The notes: a model not told the origin generated them from the letters alone. A stretch of 48,852 bases of DNA from Nostoc sp. KVJ20 (GCF_001712795.1 NZ_KV757645.1:1-48852); one strand, 5' to 3'; counted from the first letter of the stretch, positions 37,375 through 46,045 are shown. Translations and numbers: made by a program.

Positions 37375-38574
37375 TTATTCGTGAAAGCTATTTAATATGT
37401 TAGCCTTGTCTATAAACTTGTTTAAGGCTTTATTATTTGCATTCATTATCTTTTGAAAAGCCTGTTTAGAAGGTTGTTTACCATCTTTATATATAACTGC
37501 TAATTGTTCGTGACTGTCAACGATAGTTTTTAACAGATCAATATAGGCATAACCTAACTCTCGTCGCTTCTGGATTTTATCTTTTTCAGGATTCCAACGA
37601 TCTTGGTCAATACTTATAAGTGTATTTGCAATAGATACTACTGAACTTCCCTGTTTTCTTTCATTGCTATCTAAAATTTCTTCAATATAATCTATATAAT
37701 AATTATCAAGAAATGATTCTTCAGTCTTGAGAGATTGATCTATATAGACCCTCTGTACGATACTTTGGAGTCCTTCAGTATAAGTTTTAAATGGCTGATT
37801 AGCTTGAGTTATAACTTCTTTAAGAGTATTACGTCTTTTTTCTGCAAATATTTGTGTAAGAATAAAATTAGCTATATCAACTCCTGCTTCAACTCGCTTG
37901 TTTACTCTCGCTGTATCTGCTCCATCAAATTTTAAAAGGTCTGTTAGTTCATTAGATAAATTTTGAGAATTTGTTTTTAAAGTATTAAACTCTGTATCAA
38001 AGTTAATTAAATCATCAGCAGCAAGTAAACCTAAATTTTTCATATAAAGGACAATAACGCTATTTCCTTTTTTCATTAATGAACCTAAATAAAGAGATGA
38101 TATCTGAGGTTCGGAGGAGCTAGAAAACTGATTTTTTTTATTACAACTTTCTTCAGCATCAACACGAGTTTGTAAACGATTAGATGGTGGAAATTGTTGT
38201 AGTTTTTGTTTAAAAGATTGCAATTGTCGAATTAAGATTGCATCGGGGTTTTTATTGCTTAATCTCCTTTCTAACTTTGCAATTTCCTCTAATAATATAT
38301 CTTTTTCAACCACTCTTGATACGTTGTCTGTTCTGTCAGGTGGTAAAATTTTTACTGCTCTATATCGAGCCGATCTTAAACAAGATGTATAAAAATCATC
38401 TGCAATAGTTGGTAAAACTTGTTCGGCTAATTCTGCCTTCTTAGAAAATTCACGAATTTGTGCAAAATTTGCATTATTACTACAGCTATTAATGATTAAA
38501 AAACAAGGAAAAATTAATGTTTTAAATGAAATTCTGTGTAAAAATTTGTTTTTTATAAAAAGTTGATTTAACAT
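37375..38574 (-). CDS. Probable lipoprotein, first gene of the STAND cluster
   Basis: A 399-residue protein. The N-terminal hydrophobic segment is followed by INSCSNN, a possible lipobox (the Cys would be the lipidated residue). The rest is helical, with a region of about 90 to 130 likely coiled. No enzyme motif is visible. It is followed by three genes on the same strand, and the DNA is unusually AT-rich, like that of the STAND gene. I do not recognise the family. Confidence 0.65.
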   Translation of the reverse strand: MLNQLFIKNKFLHRISFKTLIFPCFLIINSCSNNANFAQIREFSKKAELAEQVLPTIADDFYTSCLRSARYRAVKILPPDRTDNVSRVVEKDILLEEIAKLERRLSNKNPDAILIRQLQSFKQKLQQFPPSNRLQTRVDAEESCNKKNQFSSSSEPQISSLYLGSLMKKGNSVIVLYMKNLGLLAADDLINFDTEFNTLKTNSQNLSNELTDLLKFDGADTARVNKRVEAGVDIANFILTQIFAEKRRNTLKEVITQANQPFKTYTEGLQSIVQRVYIDQSLKTEESFLDNYYIDYIEEILDSNERKQGSSVVSIANTLISIDQDRWNPEKDKIQKRRELGYAYIDLLKTIVDSHEQLAVIYKDGKQPSKQAFQKIMNANNKALNKFIDKANILNSFHE

Positions 38575-38744
38575 TGATCTTTATTTTTTTCTAAACTCAA
38601 CTAATTTTTTAAACACTTTTTTCGGTATTGTCAACTTGATGGGATAGATTCAAAAATAGTCAAGATGATTCCTGAGTGGTCAGAAACGGCTTCATGCCCC
38701 TATTCTTTGCATCTTGCTTTCGGGTATTTGCGAATGAGCAAATG

Positions 38745-38890
38745 AATGAGCGAATTGCTCATATGTCAGTTTTACTGCTCAGTCACGCTTGTCTTATTTC
38801 ACTTAAGTGTAATGAATTCCAACGCTCAACTTCTTCTAGATTCTTACAATAATTTGTCACATTCTTATGGTTTTAGCGCACCTACTTTGG
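38745..38890 (+). repeat. Duplicated segment, copy 1
   Basis: About 146 bases are a diverged direct repeat of 40613-40760. The copy contains the last few codons of the AraC gene, with a stop in place of the glutamine (PK*VR), and the DNA after it. The rest of the gene is missing. The repeats flank the aldo/keto reductase gene, which suggests a duplication or replacement event. Confidence 0.8.
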
Positions 38891-39028
38891 TTTTACTTTC
38901 ACCCTTTGTTTCAATCCAGCGTTATACTCTGACCAGTTGCGGGCCTTGTAGCTCATGGCGATACCCGGTTTTTGGTGGTACTTAAACCCTCTTTTTGTGC
39001 AACAACGCTGCTCTCAGAAGTAAAAATT

Positions 39029-40015
39029 ATGAAAATGCGAAAACTAGGCAGTCAAGGACTCGTGGTTTCCGAATTAGGATTAGGCTGCATGGGCATGTCT
39101 GAATTCTATGGGAGTCCCAATGATGAAGAATCGATCGCAACCATTCATCGTGCTATTGATCTAGGCATCAATTTTCTTGATACCTCAGATATGTACGGTC
39201 CATTCATCAACGAGCAGTTAGTTGGGCAGGCGATTCGCGATCGGCGCGATCGAGTGATTGTGGCAACTAAGTTTGGCAATGTTCGCACACCCGATGGGCA
39301 ATTTCTCGGCATCAGTGGCAAACCTGAGTATGTACATTCTGCCTGTGATGCTTCCTTACAGCGCTTAGGCATTGATACGATCGATCTGTATTATCAGCAT
39401 CGCGTTGACCCAACAGTACCGATTGAAGAGACGATCGGCGCAATGGCAGAATTAGTACAGCAAGGCAAAGTCCGCTACTTGGGTATGTCAGAAGCAGCTC
39501 CAGCCACGATTCGGCGGGCACAGACTGTTCATCCGATCACTGCATTGCAGACGGAATATTCGCTATGGAGTCGCGATCCAGAGGATGAAATTTTAGCTAC
39601 AGTGCAAGAATTAGGCATTGGCTTTGTTGCTTACAGTCCATTGGACCGAGGTTTCCTTTCTGGTACGATTACTAAACCTGAAGACTTAGATCCAGACGAT
39701 TTCCGTAGTCACTCACCTCGATTTCAAGGCGAGAATTTCTACAGAAATTTGCTGGTGGTTGAGCAGCTACGGGCAATCGCACTGGAAAAAGGCGTGACTC
39801 TTAGCCAACTTGCCCTTACTTGGCTTTTGGCACAGGGAGAAGATATTGTGCCAATTCCAGGAACGAAGCGCCGTGAGTATCTAGAAGAGAATATTGCAGC
39901 AGTGGATATTATCCTGACACCAGAAGAGATACAACTCATCGAAGCTGTAGCACCGAAAGGAATTGTTGTGGGCGAACGCTATCCTGCTCAACATATGAGC
40001 GCTGTGAATCATTAA
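39029..40015 (+). CDS. Aldo/keto reductase
   Basis: A 328-residue NADPH-dependent oxidoreductase of the aldo/keto reductase family (TIM barrel). The catalytic residues are visible: Asp and Tyr in DTSDMYG, Lys in VATKFGN and His in YYQHRVD. The C-terminal IVPIPGTKR fits cofactor binding. I chose the ATG at 39029, because the homologous part starts MKMRKLGSQG. An upstream ATG at 38972 adds 19 residues with no family match. The next regulator (AraC) is convergent and may control it. The substrate is unknown. Confidence 0.92.
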   Translation: MKMRKLGSQGLVVSELGLGCMGMSEFYGSPNDEESIATIHRAIDLGINFLDTSDMYGPFINEQLVGQAIRDRRDRVIVATKFGNVRTPDGQFLGISGKPEYVHSACDASLQRLGIDTIDLYYQHRVDPTVPIEETIGAMAELVQQGKVRYLGMSEAAPATIRRAQTVHPITALQTEYSLWSRDPEDEILATVQELGIGFVAYSPLDRGFLSGTITKPEDLDPDDFRSHSPRFQGENFYRNLLVVEQLRAIALEKGVTLSQLALTWLLAQGEDIVPIPGTKRREYLEENIAAVDIILTPEEIQLIEAVAPKGIVVGERYPAQHMSAVNH

Positions 40016-40166
40016 AATCAGCCCATTATCAACCTAAGCATTTGAAAGCAGCAATTCTCATTTTGAAATAAATAGAGTATTAACCCCCATTTTGAAATTC
40101 CCAAAGTAGTATAAAAGAACTAGTTTTTCAGGGAGAGGCGATCGCTAAAAAACTATTGGTTCGAGT

Positions 40167-40188
40167 AATTAAGTATAAATACTTAATT
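40167..40188. promoter_or_regulatory. Perfect 10-bp inverted repeat
   Basis: AATTAAGTAT and ATACTTAATT flank AA. It lies downstream of the aldo/keto reductase and before the transposase fragment. It may be an end structure of the lost insertion sequence or a terminator of the reductase gene. The rest of 40016-40344 shows no gene. Confidence 0.5.
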
Positions 40189-40344
40189 ATCTTGGGTAAT
40201 TGCTTGACAACGAATGAGGGAAATCCAGGAAGATAGTTCGGTTTTTAGAATAGGGAATTGAAGGGAAATAAAAATTTATAATTGTTGTCTTTGGAGATAA
40301 AATTGGTGAGTTAAAAATCCAACAGCGCGTTAAATTACTCAAAG

Positions 40345-40548
40345 ATGGCTCAAAAAGCAGCAACCATAGAAATTCCTGAATTAATGCAATTTTTACGGTC
40401 ATCATTACATGAATTACCCGATGAAAGGAAGCCCGGAAATAATACTAAATATCGGGTAGAAGATGCAGTGATGGCTGCATTTTCAGTCTTTTTTACCCAG
40501 TCACCGTCTTTTTTAGGAGGAATCCTCAATGTGATTATGCCAGCCTAA
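40345..40548 (+). pseudogene. Transposase N-terminal fragment
   Basis: A 67-residue fragment with the sequence DAVMAAFSVFFTQSPSFL, which I recall as the N-terminal part of a cyanobacterial DDE transposase family. The frame ends soon after, and no DDE catalytic residues remain, so this is a deleted insertion sequence. Confidence 0.65.
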
Positions 40549-40612
40549 TTTTCCAACCCCTTTATACTCTTCTTGTAATATTCCAAGTCCTGTTCAGTCA
40601 GGAATCAGCGCA

Positions 40613-40760
40613 ATGAGAGAATTGCTCATGTGCGTCAGTTTTACTGCTCAGTCACGCTTGTCTTATTGAACTTGAGTGTAATGAATTCCAACGCTCAACC
40701 TCTTGTAGATTCTTGCAATGATTTTTTACATTACTTATAGTTTTAGCGAACCTGCTTTGG
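40613..40760 (+). repeat. Duplicated segment, copy 2
   Basis: This is the second copy of the direct repeat at 38745-38890. It includes the true 3' end of the AraC gene (stop at 40743 on the minus strand). The shared sequence ends inside the AraC coding region at about 40760. Confidence 0.8.
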
Positions 40761-41654
40761 AGTCACTCCGATTAGACGTTTAAAGTGTCGTGTCAAGTGA
40801 CTTTGGTTAGAAAAACCCACTTGTAAGGCAATATCTGCAATTGACAAATTCGTTTTCAACAACAGCAATTTCGCCCATTCCACTCGCTGTTGAACCACGT
40901 ACTGGTGCGGCGAAATTCCTGTAGCGCCTTTGAACAAGTTGGCAAAGTAAGTCGGGCTGATATTAACAACTCCAGCAATCTCAGCCAGTGATAAATCTCG
41001 GTCAAGGTGAGCGTGAACATACTCGATCGCTTGCTGTAAGCGGGTATGAGTTAAGCTTCTGTCTTCAAAAGTAATGGGCTGAGTGAAGGTAGAATAGTGT
41101 CGCAGCAGATGAATGACTAAGACTTGAGTTAATGATTCGACATATAATTGCCCCATGATGCTATCGGATTGCAACTCAGCTAACAGCAGCATTGCAATAT
41201 GATGAAGCTGTGAATCTTGCCGACCGAAACAGTTCACGAGGTCGAGTCGGTCGATATCAATTTCGGATGCTTCGGCAGCTTGTTTAATCAACTCCGGTTT
41301 TAACCAAATATGCAACTGCTGCTTTTTGGGACGGTTGATCTCCCTTGTGGGGCATCGCCAGGAACCTGAATGTCCAGCAGGAACAAAGATGGTGTCTCCC
41401 TTCTGCAGGATGGATTCATGCAAGCGATTGTCGCGTTTCTGGATCAAAGGGGCGGGGGGACCCAGGGGTAAGATGAGCCGATGATCGGATAGGGCAGGAC
41501 TTTTAGCTTCATCGGGAGATGCAGAGTATTGACACTGTTCAACCAAGATGCCATTCCAGTTCAGTTGCCGACTGGACAGCATCAGAGTTTTAGTTGATCG
41601 TTGCCTGAGTTCAAGTGGGCTAAGAAGGTTGCTTGCCATAGGGTTTGTCTTCAC
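40743..41654 (-). CDS. AraC-family transcriptional regulator
   Basis: A 303-residue regulator. The C-terminal 100 residues carry two helix-turn-helix motifs of the AraC family: DLSLAEIAGVVNISPTYFAN and LSIADIALQVGFSNQSHLTR, then HFKRLIGVTPKQVR. The N-terminal part is the ligand-sensing domain. It converges with the aldo/keto reductase 700 bases away and likely responds to a small molecule related to that enzyme, although the target site is unknown. Confidence 0.9.
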   Translation of the reverse strand: MKTNPMASNLLSPLELRQRSTKTLMLSSRQLNWNGILVEQCQYSASPDEAKSPALSDHRLILPLGPPAPLIQKRDNRLHESILQKGDTIFVPAGHSGSWRCPTREINRPKKQQLHIWLKPELIKQAAEASEIDIDRLDLVNCFGRQDSQLHHIAMLLLAELQSDSIMGQLYVESLTQVLVIHLLRHYSTFTQPITFEDRSLTHTRLQQAIEYVHAHLDRDLSLAEIAGVVNISPTYFANLFKGATGISPHQYVVQQRVEWAKLLLLKTNLSIADIALQVGFSNQSHLTRHFKRLIGVTPKQVR

Positions 41655-41885
41655 CTAATTATTTGCAGCTTAAAGAATAAACGCTTCCGATTTTTTCAGC
41701 CTCTATTTCCGTTTTTGCAGCCATCTCGGCTCAATGCCCACTTGATAACAAGTCAATCATGATGTCCTCAACTAGAGTTTAAAGCTGATCCTACCCCTTT
41801 TTAAAGCCCTTAAATAAATTCGCAAACAGTGTCCATATCTCGGCGACCACCGCATAAGGTAACAACTTCTCTAACTTTATGAAGA

Positions 41886-41913
41886 ATACCAACTTATAAC
41901 CGAATGTTGGTAT
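41886..41913. promoter_or_regulatory. Inverted repeat ATACCAAC / GTTGGTAT
   Basis: An 8-bp perfect inverted repeat with a 12-base loop lies in the gene-free stretch 41655-41972 between the AraC gene and the integrase fragment. The function is not clear. Confidence 0.45.
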
Positions 41914-41972
41914 TTCAACCAAAATCTGCGATAAACTCCTTTTTAGGATGATACATTTCGGGAGCTTTACGT

Positions 41973-42116
41973 ATGCCTGCAATCAACGTAAAGGAAGACC
42001 CCCAACTATCGAAAGTTGGTAAAATTGAAAATGCTGACCCTAAAGATATTCAGCATACCGTTCGATATACACAGCTATCTCCCGAACCGTATAAAGGACT
42101 TTGGAAGAAAGCCTGA
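41973..42116 (+). pseudogene. Tyrosine recombinase C-terminal fragment
   Basis: Forty-seven codons from an ATG end in DIQHTVRYTQLSPEPYKGLW, the C-terminal end of a phage-type integrase. It includes the likely catalytic Tyr in RYTQLS. The remaining catalytic residues are absent, so it is a relic. Confidence 0.75.
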
Positions 42117-42140
42117 GTTACCTGTAAGATATTGGTTACA

Positions 42141-42170
42141 TTTATCCAATGCGATGTCGCATTGGATAAA
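42141..42170. terminator. Perfect 14-bp hairpin after integrase fragment
   Basis: TTTATCCAATGCGA and TCGCATTGGATAAA flank a two-base centre. A second inverted repeat, ATTCCAC and GTGGAAT, follows at 42175-42202. They lie between the integrase remnant and the convergent gene and could be terminators or a relic of an attachment site. Confidence 0.55.
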
Positions 42171-42214
42171 CCGCATTCCACATAAGGGCTAATACGTGGA
42201 ATACAGGACTGAAA

Positions 42215-42883
42215 CTACTTACCAAACCTGATAGTCCAGCAATCGTCTCGCAAATCTGGCGGGAGTTCTGCGGGGAACTCATCAGTAGCATCTATCATGA
42301 TGCTAAAGTGTTGATCCGCGTATTTTCCTAACCTTTTGATTTCACGCAGCCATTTTGCAAGGTTCTTACCCATAAAATCAGGATTAGACGTATCGAGAAT
42401 CAATAGACGTACTCCGCTACTAGCCATCCGTCGCAGCCGTTTCTCAATTTGTTTAGATGTAATTGATGAGGGTTTAATGCGGTAGGGGTCAGCAACATAG
42501 ATACTTATGACAGCTACACTGTATCGACCTTCTTTTATTGCATCACCATTATCAATACTCCCCATGAAAATAAAAACTTCATGGTTATCAGGGCAGGATT
42601 CCAAATCAACAACATTCAAAACATTAGTGGCAATTTCTTTATTTAGGTATTGATGAGTCGTTGATTCATCCAGCCACAAAGTCTCAAGCCCATCTTTGTT
42701 TGGGTAAGTGAACGAGCCTTTGTCTGGGTGAAACTCTCCAACATTAATTAAGGCATACCCTTTGCCAAACTCCCGCTTCATCTGATGTATCTGCTTAAAC
42801 GCCTTCGCCACAAAACTTGTATCAAGAAGCACTTGTGAGCAGAAGTCACTTAAAGCTTGCTGCAAAATTGAATTGGCATCCAC
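42215..42883 (-). CDS. Hypothetical protein
   Basis: A 222-residue soluble protein with a mix of strand and helix (SVAVISIYVADPYRIKPSS and GVRLLILDTSNPDFMGKN). I do not recognise the family. It has a leader containing a 40-bp element also found, inverted, before the gene at 48008, so the two genes may be controlled together. Confidence 0.7.
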   Translation of the reverse strand: MDANSILQQALSDFCSQVLLDTSFVAKAFKQIHQMKREFGKGYALINVGEFHPDKGSFTYPNKDGLETLWLDESTTHQYLNKEIATNVLNVVDLESCPDNHEVFIFMGSIDNGDAIKEGRYSVAVISIYVADPYRIKPSSITSKQIEKRLRRMASSGVRLLILDTSNPDFMGKNLAKWLREIKRLGKYADQHFSIMIDATDEFPAELPPDLRDDCWTIRFGK

Positions 42884-42950
42884 AATAAACAGTGCTGTAC
42901 TTTTAGTTGATGATACTAACTCACTCTAGTATGTCCGATTTTGGGGTAGA

Positions 42951-42990
42951 CATAGCTCACCCCTAGCTCATTATCAATTTCATTTTTTTC
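42951..42990 (-). promoter_or_regulatory. Shared 40-bp leader element, copy A
   Basis: Read on the minus strand, this contains TGAAATTGATAATGAGCTAG with flanking bases close to 47972-48010 on the plus strand (about four mismatches in 39). Each copy lies before a gene read away from it. It may be an operator or promoter shared by the two genes. Confidence 0.7.
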
Positions 42991-43053
42991 TTGACTGCCA
43001 CAAAAGAGTTCGTCGAAAAAAAAACTTCGTATACGAACTAAAAACTGACCTCA

Positions 43054-43286
43054 ATGGCAGAATTATGGCAAATTTCTGGAAAATCAAAAATTGGCTCCTA
43101 TTATGGCTGATTTATGGCACGCCAATGGCATCTCAATGGCAAATGAATGGAATTTTGAAACATTCTTTCTCAACTAATTAAAACTATTGAGAATTAGGGT
43201 TAAAACTGGCATAATTATGGCATTTCAATGGCAAGGCTATGGCACAGTAATGGCAAATCAATGGAAAATGCTGAAATTATGGCATT
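43054..43286. repeat. Array of 11-bp ATGGCA repeats (centromere or origin candidate)
   Basis: ATGGCA-type units follow each other at exactly 11-bp steps in two blocks. TGG begins at 43055, 43066 and 43077, then at 43104, 43115, 43126, 43137 and 43148; the second block begins at 43207, 43218, 43229, 43240, 43251 and 43262. There is one more at 43280. A gap of about 50 bases holds the inverted repeat TTCTCAA and TTGAGAA (43167-43193). The layout resembles parC of plasmid R1, which has two blocks of 11-bp repeats flanking a promoter. A frame at 43228-43416 read through the repeats is not a gene. Nothing else is found in 42884-43492 apart from the leader element and an AGTTCG/CGAACT inverted repeat near 43008-43039. 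Confidence 0.85.
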
Positions 43287-43492
43287 TTCAAATGTCGTAG
43301 TGATATTATGCTCCAGCCAAAAATTAATATCATTTTCTGACGCACAGTACGCCAAAAAGTTTGGTAAGTTTTTTGGAGCGAAAAATGATGATTTAAGTAA
43401 ATTTCAAATCACTTGAATCAAAATTAACTACTAAAAAACTACTTTTATACTACAAAACTAACTGTACAGTTCACTCTCTTGATCGCTGACTA

Positions 43493-44176
43493 TTAAAGAC
43501 TCAATTCATCATCCTGCTCCTGCTGTTGCTGATTCTGTTGTTTTAACTGCTGCCCATAATCGAGTAGCTGCTGATTCCAATCGTCAGCCTTGCATTTGAG
43601 CCGCTTGGACTGTGGCAGTAGTTCCTTAACAACTCGTGCAGCTGCATTACCAGAATCGTCCGAGTCAAACGCCACTTGTAAATTAGGAATATTCTGCAAT
43701 TGCTCTACTGGTAAGCTTTTGGGATTATCTACCGCCATGTACAAAGTTCTATTGGGTGGCACGTCGCCTCTAAGCTGATATTCCAGCATGGCAAAAGACA
43801 CGGCATCAATGGGCGATTTCAAAAGCACCACTTTCTCTACAGGATCTGTTGGCTGTCCGCCTAAGCGAAAGTGAAACCAGCCCTCACGCCTAACTGTTCC
43901 TTTCTCGTAGCCCTTAAACGTGTTGTTTTCTCCCCGTGTTCCCCGCAGGAATGCTCCTAATGCCTGGGGTTCTTCGCCAAGATTCCGCATGACGAACACA
44001 GCGTTTTGCTGATCATCAGCGTAAACTAACCCCCTTTTATGTAGAAGTTCCACAAAGTTTGATGGTATCCCCCGTTTTTGGGTGAGGTAGTTGGAGACAG
44101 AAGACCACTTGGCTTTATCCTCAACAGGTAGCTGAAACGGGGTTCGTGGTTCTAATTGGATAATTTCAGCAGCCAC
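43493..44176 (-). CDS. Toprim / DUF3991-like C-terminal part of split relaxase-primase
   Basis: A 227-residue protein with a DUF3991-like N-terminus (LTQKRGIPSNFVELLHKRGL) and a toprim domain ending in VAFDSDDSGNAAA, where DxD is the metal-binding pair. The apparent GTG start is not convincing: in the same frame, codons run upstream without a stop from the relaxase TGA at 44225-44227. It is probably the C-terminal part of the preceding protein. It may be made by reinitiation. Confidence 0.75.
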   Translation of the reverse strand: MAAEIIQLEPRTPFQLPVEDKAKWSSVSNYLTQKRGIPSNFVELLHKRGLVYADDQQNAVFVMRNLGEEPQALGAFLRGTRGENNTFKGYEKGTVRREGWFHFRLGGQPTDPVEKVVLLKSPIDAVSFAMLEYQLRGDVPPNRTLYMAVDNPKSLPVEQLQNIPNLQVAFDSDDSGNAAARVVKELLPQSKRLKCKADDWNQQLLDYGQQLKQQNQQQQEQDDELSL

Positions 44177-44224
44177 TGTTTTAGCTTTGGCGATCGCTGC
44201 TCGTTCTGCTCCAGCTTCACCAAA

Positions 44225-45295
44225 TCATTCATGCAACCAGACAACCGCCTGCCGTAGATTGCACTGGTTAACGTGCATCACCAAGTCAATTGCACCACAG
44301 CCGCCTTTCTGTTGATCGGGGGCGAAGTCGTAGAATTTGGGCCCATCTATATTAATGATGTGTCCGTGACCCTTCCATTTTCCTTCCTCGTGGTGTAGCC
44401 CCAACTCCCAAGCGACATCCTCCAGGGCCAAGTCGCGCAGTTGTTGGGTTTTCAATTCCAGCGATCGTACAATTTCTTCTAGCCGTTGTCGTTCCTTCTC
44501 GCTGGCCCTAGCCCGTTGCTCCGCACGGGATAGTCGCTCTTGCATGAAAGCCCGGTCAGCCAGTTGGTGGTTAATTGCTTGGAACTGGTCATCTGACTGA
44601 ATTCTGGCTACATAACTACTAGCTGATTCAAATGGCGCTGGCGCTAATTGGTTATTTGTAATGACTGCGGTGAGTGGTTCACTGTTAACAGCTTGGTAAT
44701 ATTCCTTTACTTTGGTGTGGGTTGCTTTGCTGCCCTTAACCCCTCGTTCAATGCCCAAAGGAGCGAGTGCAGCAGCATAACTATCTTGGAGTTTGGATAA
44801 CTTAATCCTTCCCTGTCCACCTCTACCGCCAAACATCGCGTCATGACTGACTCTCCCAGTTTTTTCATTCAGTGGCACGATGTAGGCGTGAATGTGTGGG
44901 GTACTTTCATCTAGGTGGAGTTCTGCCCTGACGCACTTTGATCCATAGTTTTGAGATAGCCAGTCACGAGATGCTAAAGCCCATTGCTGCATCAGTGAAT
45001 CAGACCACTGCCCAGAAAGAGATGGATCACCAGGGCGGAAATATTCAGGCGATGCCGAGAGAAACATTTCAGTGCATAACACTGCATCATGCCGAGGGCG
45101 ATGCTTGAGCGTAGAAATTTTTTCTTTAACTATCTCTTCGAGTGCGCGGTCGTCTTCTCCCCCAATTAACCGGACATTCTCTTTAGTTGGATCTGCGTTG
45201 GGTGTTTCTCTATTCCTGGTAACATGGTCATCACTTCCCGCAACGTTGCCGAATGTTTTTAGTTTCTCAATTCTGAGAATTGTTAGTGGCGACAT
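44225..45295 (-). CDS. mobV: MobV-type (Mob/Pre) relaxase, truncated by a stop codon
   Basis: A 356-residue relaxase. The signature HLDESTPHIHAY of the Mob/Pre family lies in the middle, and the start MSPLTILRIEKLK fits the nicking domain with conserved basic residues. The C-terminus, after a coiled region, is a CHC2-like zinc region (GGCGAIDLV). The reading frame ends at TGA, but the same frame goes on (FGEAGAERAAIAKAK) into the toprim part. Homologues with the relaxase and toprim domains in one protein are known from memory, and a C to T change from CGA (Arg) would explain the TGA. The relaxase domain itself is complete, so mobilisation by a helper is still possible. Confidence 0.85.
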   Translation of the reverse strand: MSPLTILRIEKLKTFGNVAGSDDHVTRNRETPNADPTKENVRLIGGEDDRALEEIVKEKISTLKHRPRHDAVLCTEMFLSASPEYFRPGDPSLSGQWSDSLMQQWALASRDWLSQNYGSKCVRAELHLDESTPHIHAYIVPLNEKTGRVSHDAMFGGRGGQGRIKLSKLQDSYAAALAPLGIERGVKGSKATHTKVKEYYQAVNSEPLTAVITNNQLAPAPFESASSYVARIQSDDQFQAINHQLADRAFMQERLSRAEQRARASEKERQRLEEIVRSLELKTQQLRDLALEDVAWELGLHHEEGKWKGHGHIINIDGPKFYDFAPDQQKGGCGAIDLVMHVNQCNLRQAVVWLHE

Positions 45296-45358
45296 AAAAG
45301 ATTTATGCTACAAATGCAGTGTGAGTGTAGTACTGAAAAACCCCGCAGGGCGAACGGC

Positions 45359-45415
45359 GGTTTCATGTCACGAGCGCAGCGAGAGATGGCGCAGCCACCC
45401 GCAGGGCATGAAACC
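45359..45415. other. oriT-like inverted repeat
   Basis: GGTTTCATG and CATGAAACC form a 9-bp inverted repeat around a GC-rich centre with GAGCGCAGCGAGA and two copies of CGCAGGGC nearby. The location, upstream of the relaxase and in a gap of 409 bases (45296-45704), is where MobV oriT sites occur. The nick site is not assigned. Confidence 0.45.
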
Positions 45416-45526
45416 ATAGTGAGTATGGTATCACTTATACAAAACCCTGAAATCCACTTTTGGGGGAGAAATCGCGTTTACTGCCTGGTGCGAAAATACG
45501 CCCAAAAGCACCTCTAGGGGGTATTA

Positions 45527-45634
45527 TGACAGTCGTTTGACAGTCATCGGGGTTTTGGACAATGACTGTCAAATGACTGTCATTTGGTACAGTAGAGGGA
45601 TACTAGGGGTAGTTTACGGCGCATTTTGACAGTC
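45527..45634. promoter_or_regulatory. TGACAGTC operator repeats
   Basis: TGACAGTC occurs at 45527 and 45538 (11 bp apart), its complement GACTGTCA at 45564 and 45575 (11 bp apart), and TGACAGTC again at 45627. The first four form a large dyad. The repeats precede the small gene at 45705 and are likely binding sites for a dimeric regulator. Confidence 0.7.
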
Positions 45635-45704
45635 ATTTAAAATTGGTATCAATCAACACGATGTCTTACTTATAATCTTCTATAATTCGATAGGAATACA
45701 GGAC

Positions 45705-45971
45705 ATGGAGCAACCTAATTTAGAAGTGCTTTCGATTAAGCGCAGTCACGACAGTAGCGATGGCCAGTTGCTGCAATTTTTACGAGAGCGAGAGCGTAAA
45801 ATGTCGGGCAGAGGTTTGACTAAAATTGTTTTGAGTACTTTGAGAATGTGCTGGGGGCCATTTGTCATAAAGCGTATTGGTGCTGACAGCGACACTCTTA
45901 AGACTGCTGTGATTTACTCTATCTCACAGTTGGAATTACAGATTCACTTGCTCAAGCAATTACTCGATTGA
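45705..45971 (+). CDS. Small protein divergent from relaxase
   Basis: An 88-residue helical protein with a basic N-terminal half. It is read away from the relaxase, behind the TGACAGTC repeats. It might be a relaxosome or copy-control protein that binds those repeats. No family is recognised, so the function is inferred from position. Confidence 0.6.
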   Translation: MEQPNLEVLSIKRSHDSSDGQLLQFLRERERKMSGRGLTKIVLSTLRMCWGPFVIKRIGADSDTLKTAVIYSISQLELQIHLLKQLLD

Positions 45972-46010
45972 GCGATTCTTTGAAGTACGTTTGCAACAAG
46001 TCTGTATTAT

Positions 46011-46045
46011 TTCTGATCAATAAGCCTGGGGTTTATTGGTCAGAA
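46011..46045 (+). terminator. Hairpin after the small gene
   Basis: TTCTGATCAATAA and TTATTGGTCAGAA pair with one mismatch around a GC-rich loop. It lies 40 bases after the stop of the 45705 gene. T-richness after the stem is weak. The rest of 45972-46178 shows no gene. Confidence 0.55.

Noticed and set aside
43054..43286. CRISPR array.
   Set aside because: The units are 11 bp and contiguous, without unique spacers of 30-40 bases, and no cas gene is present.
43228..43416. Plus-strand reading frame of 62 codons in the ATGGCA array.
   Set aside because: Its first codons are the 11-bp repeats read as protein (MARLWHSNGKSME), without a ribosome-binding site.
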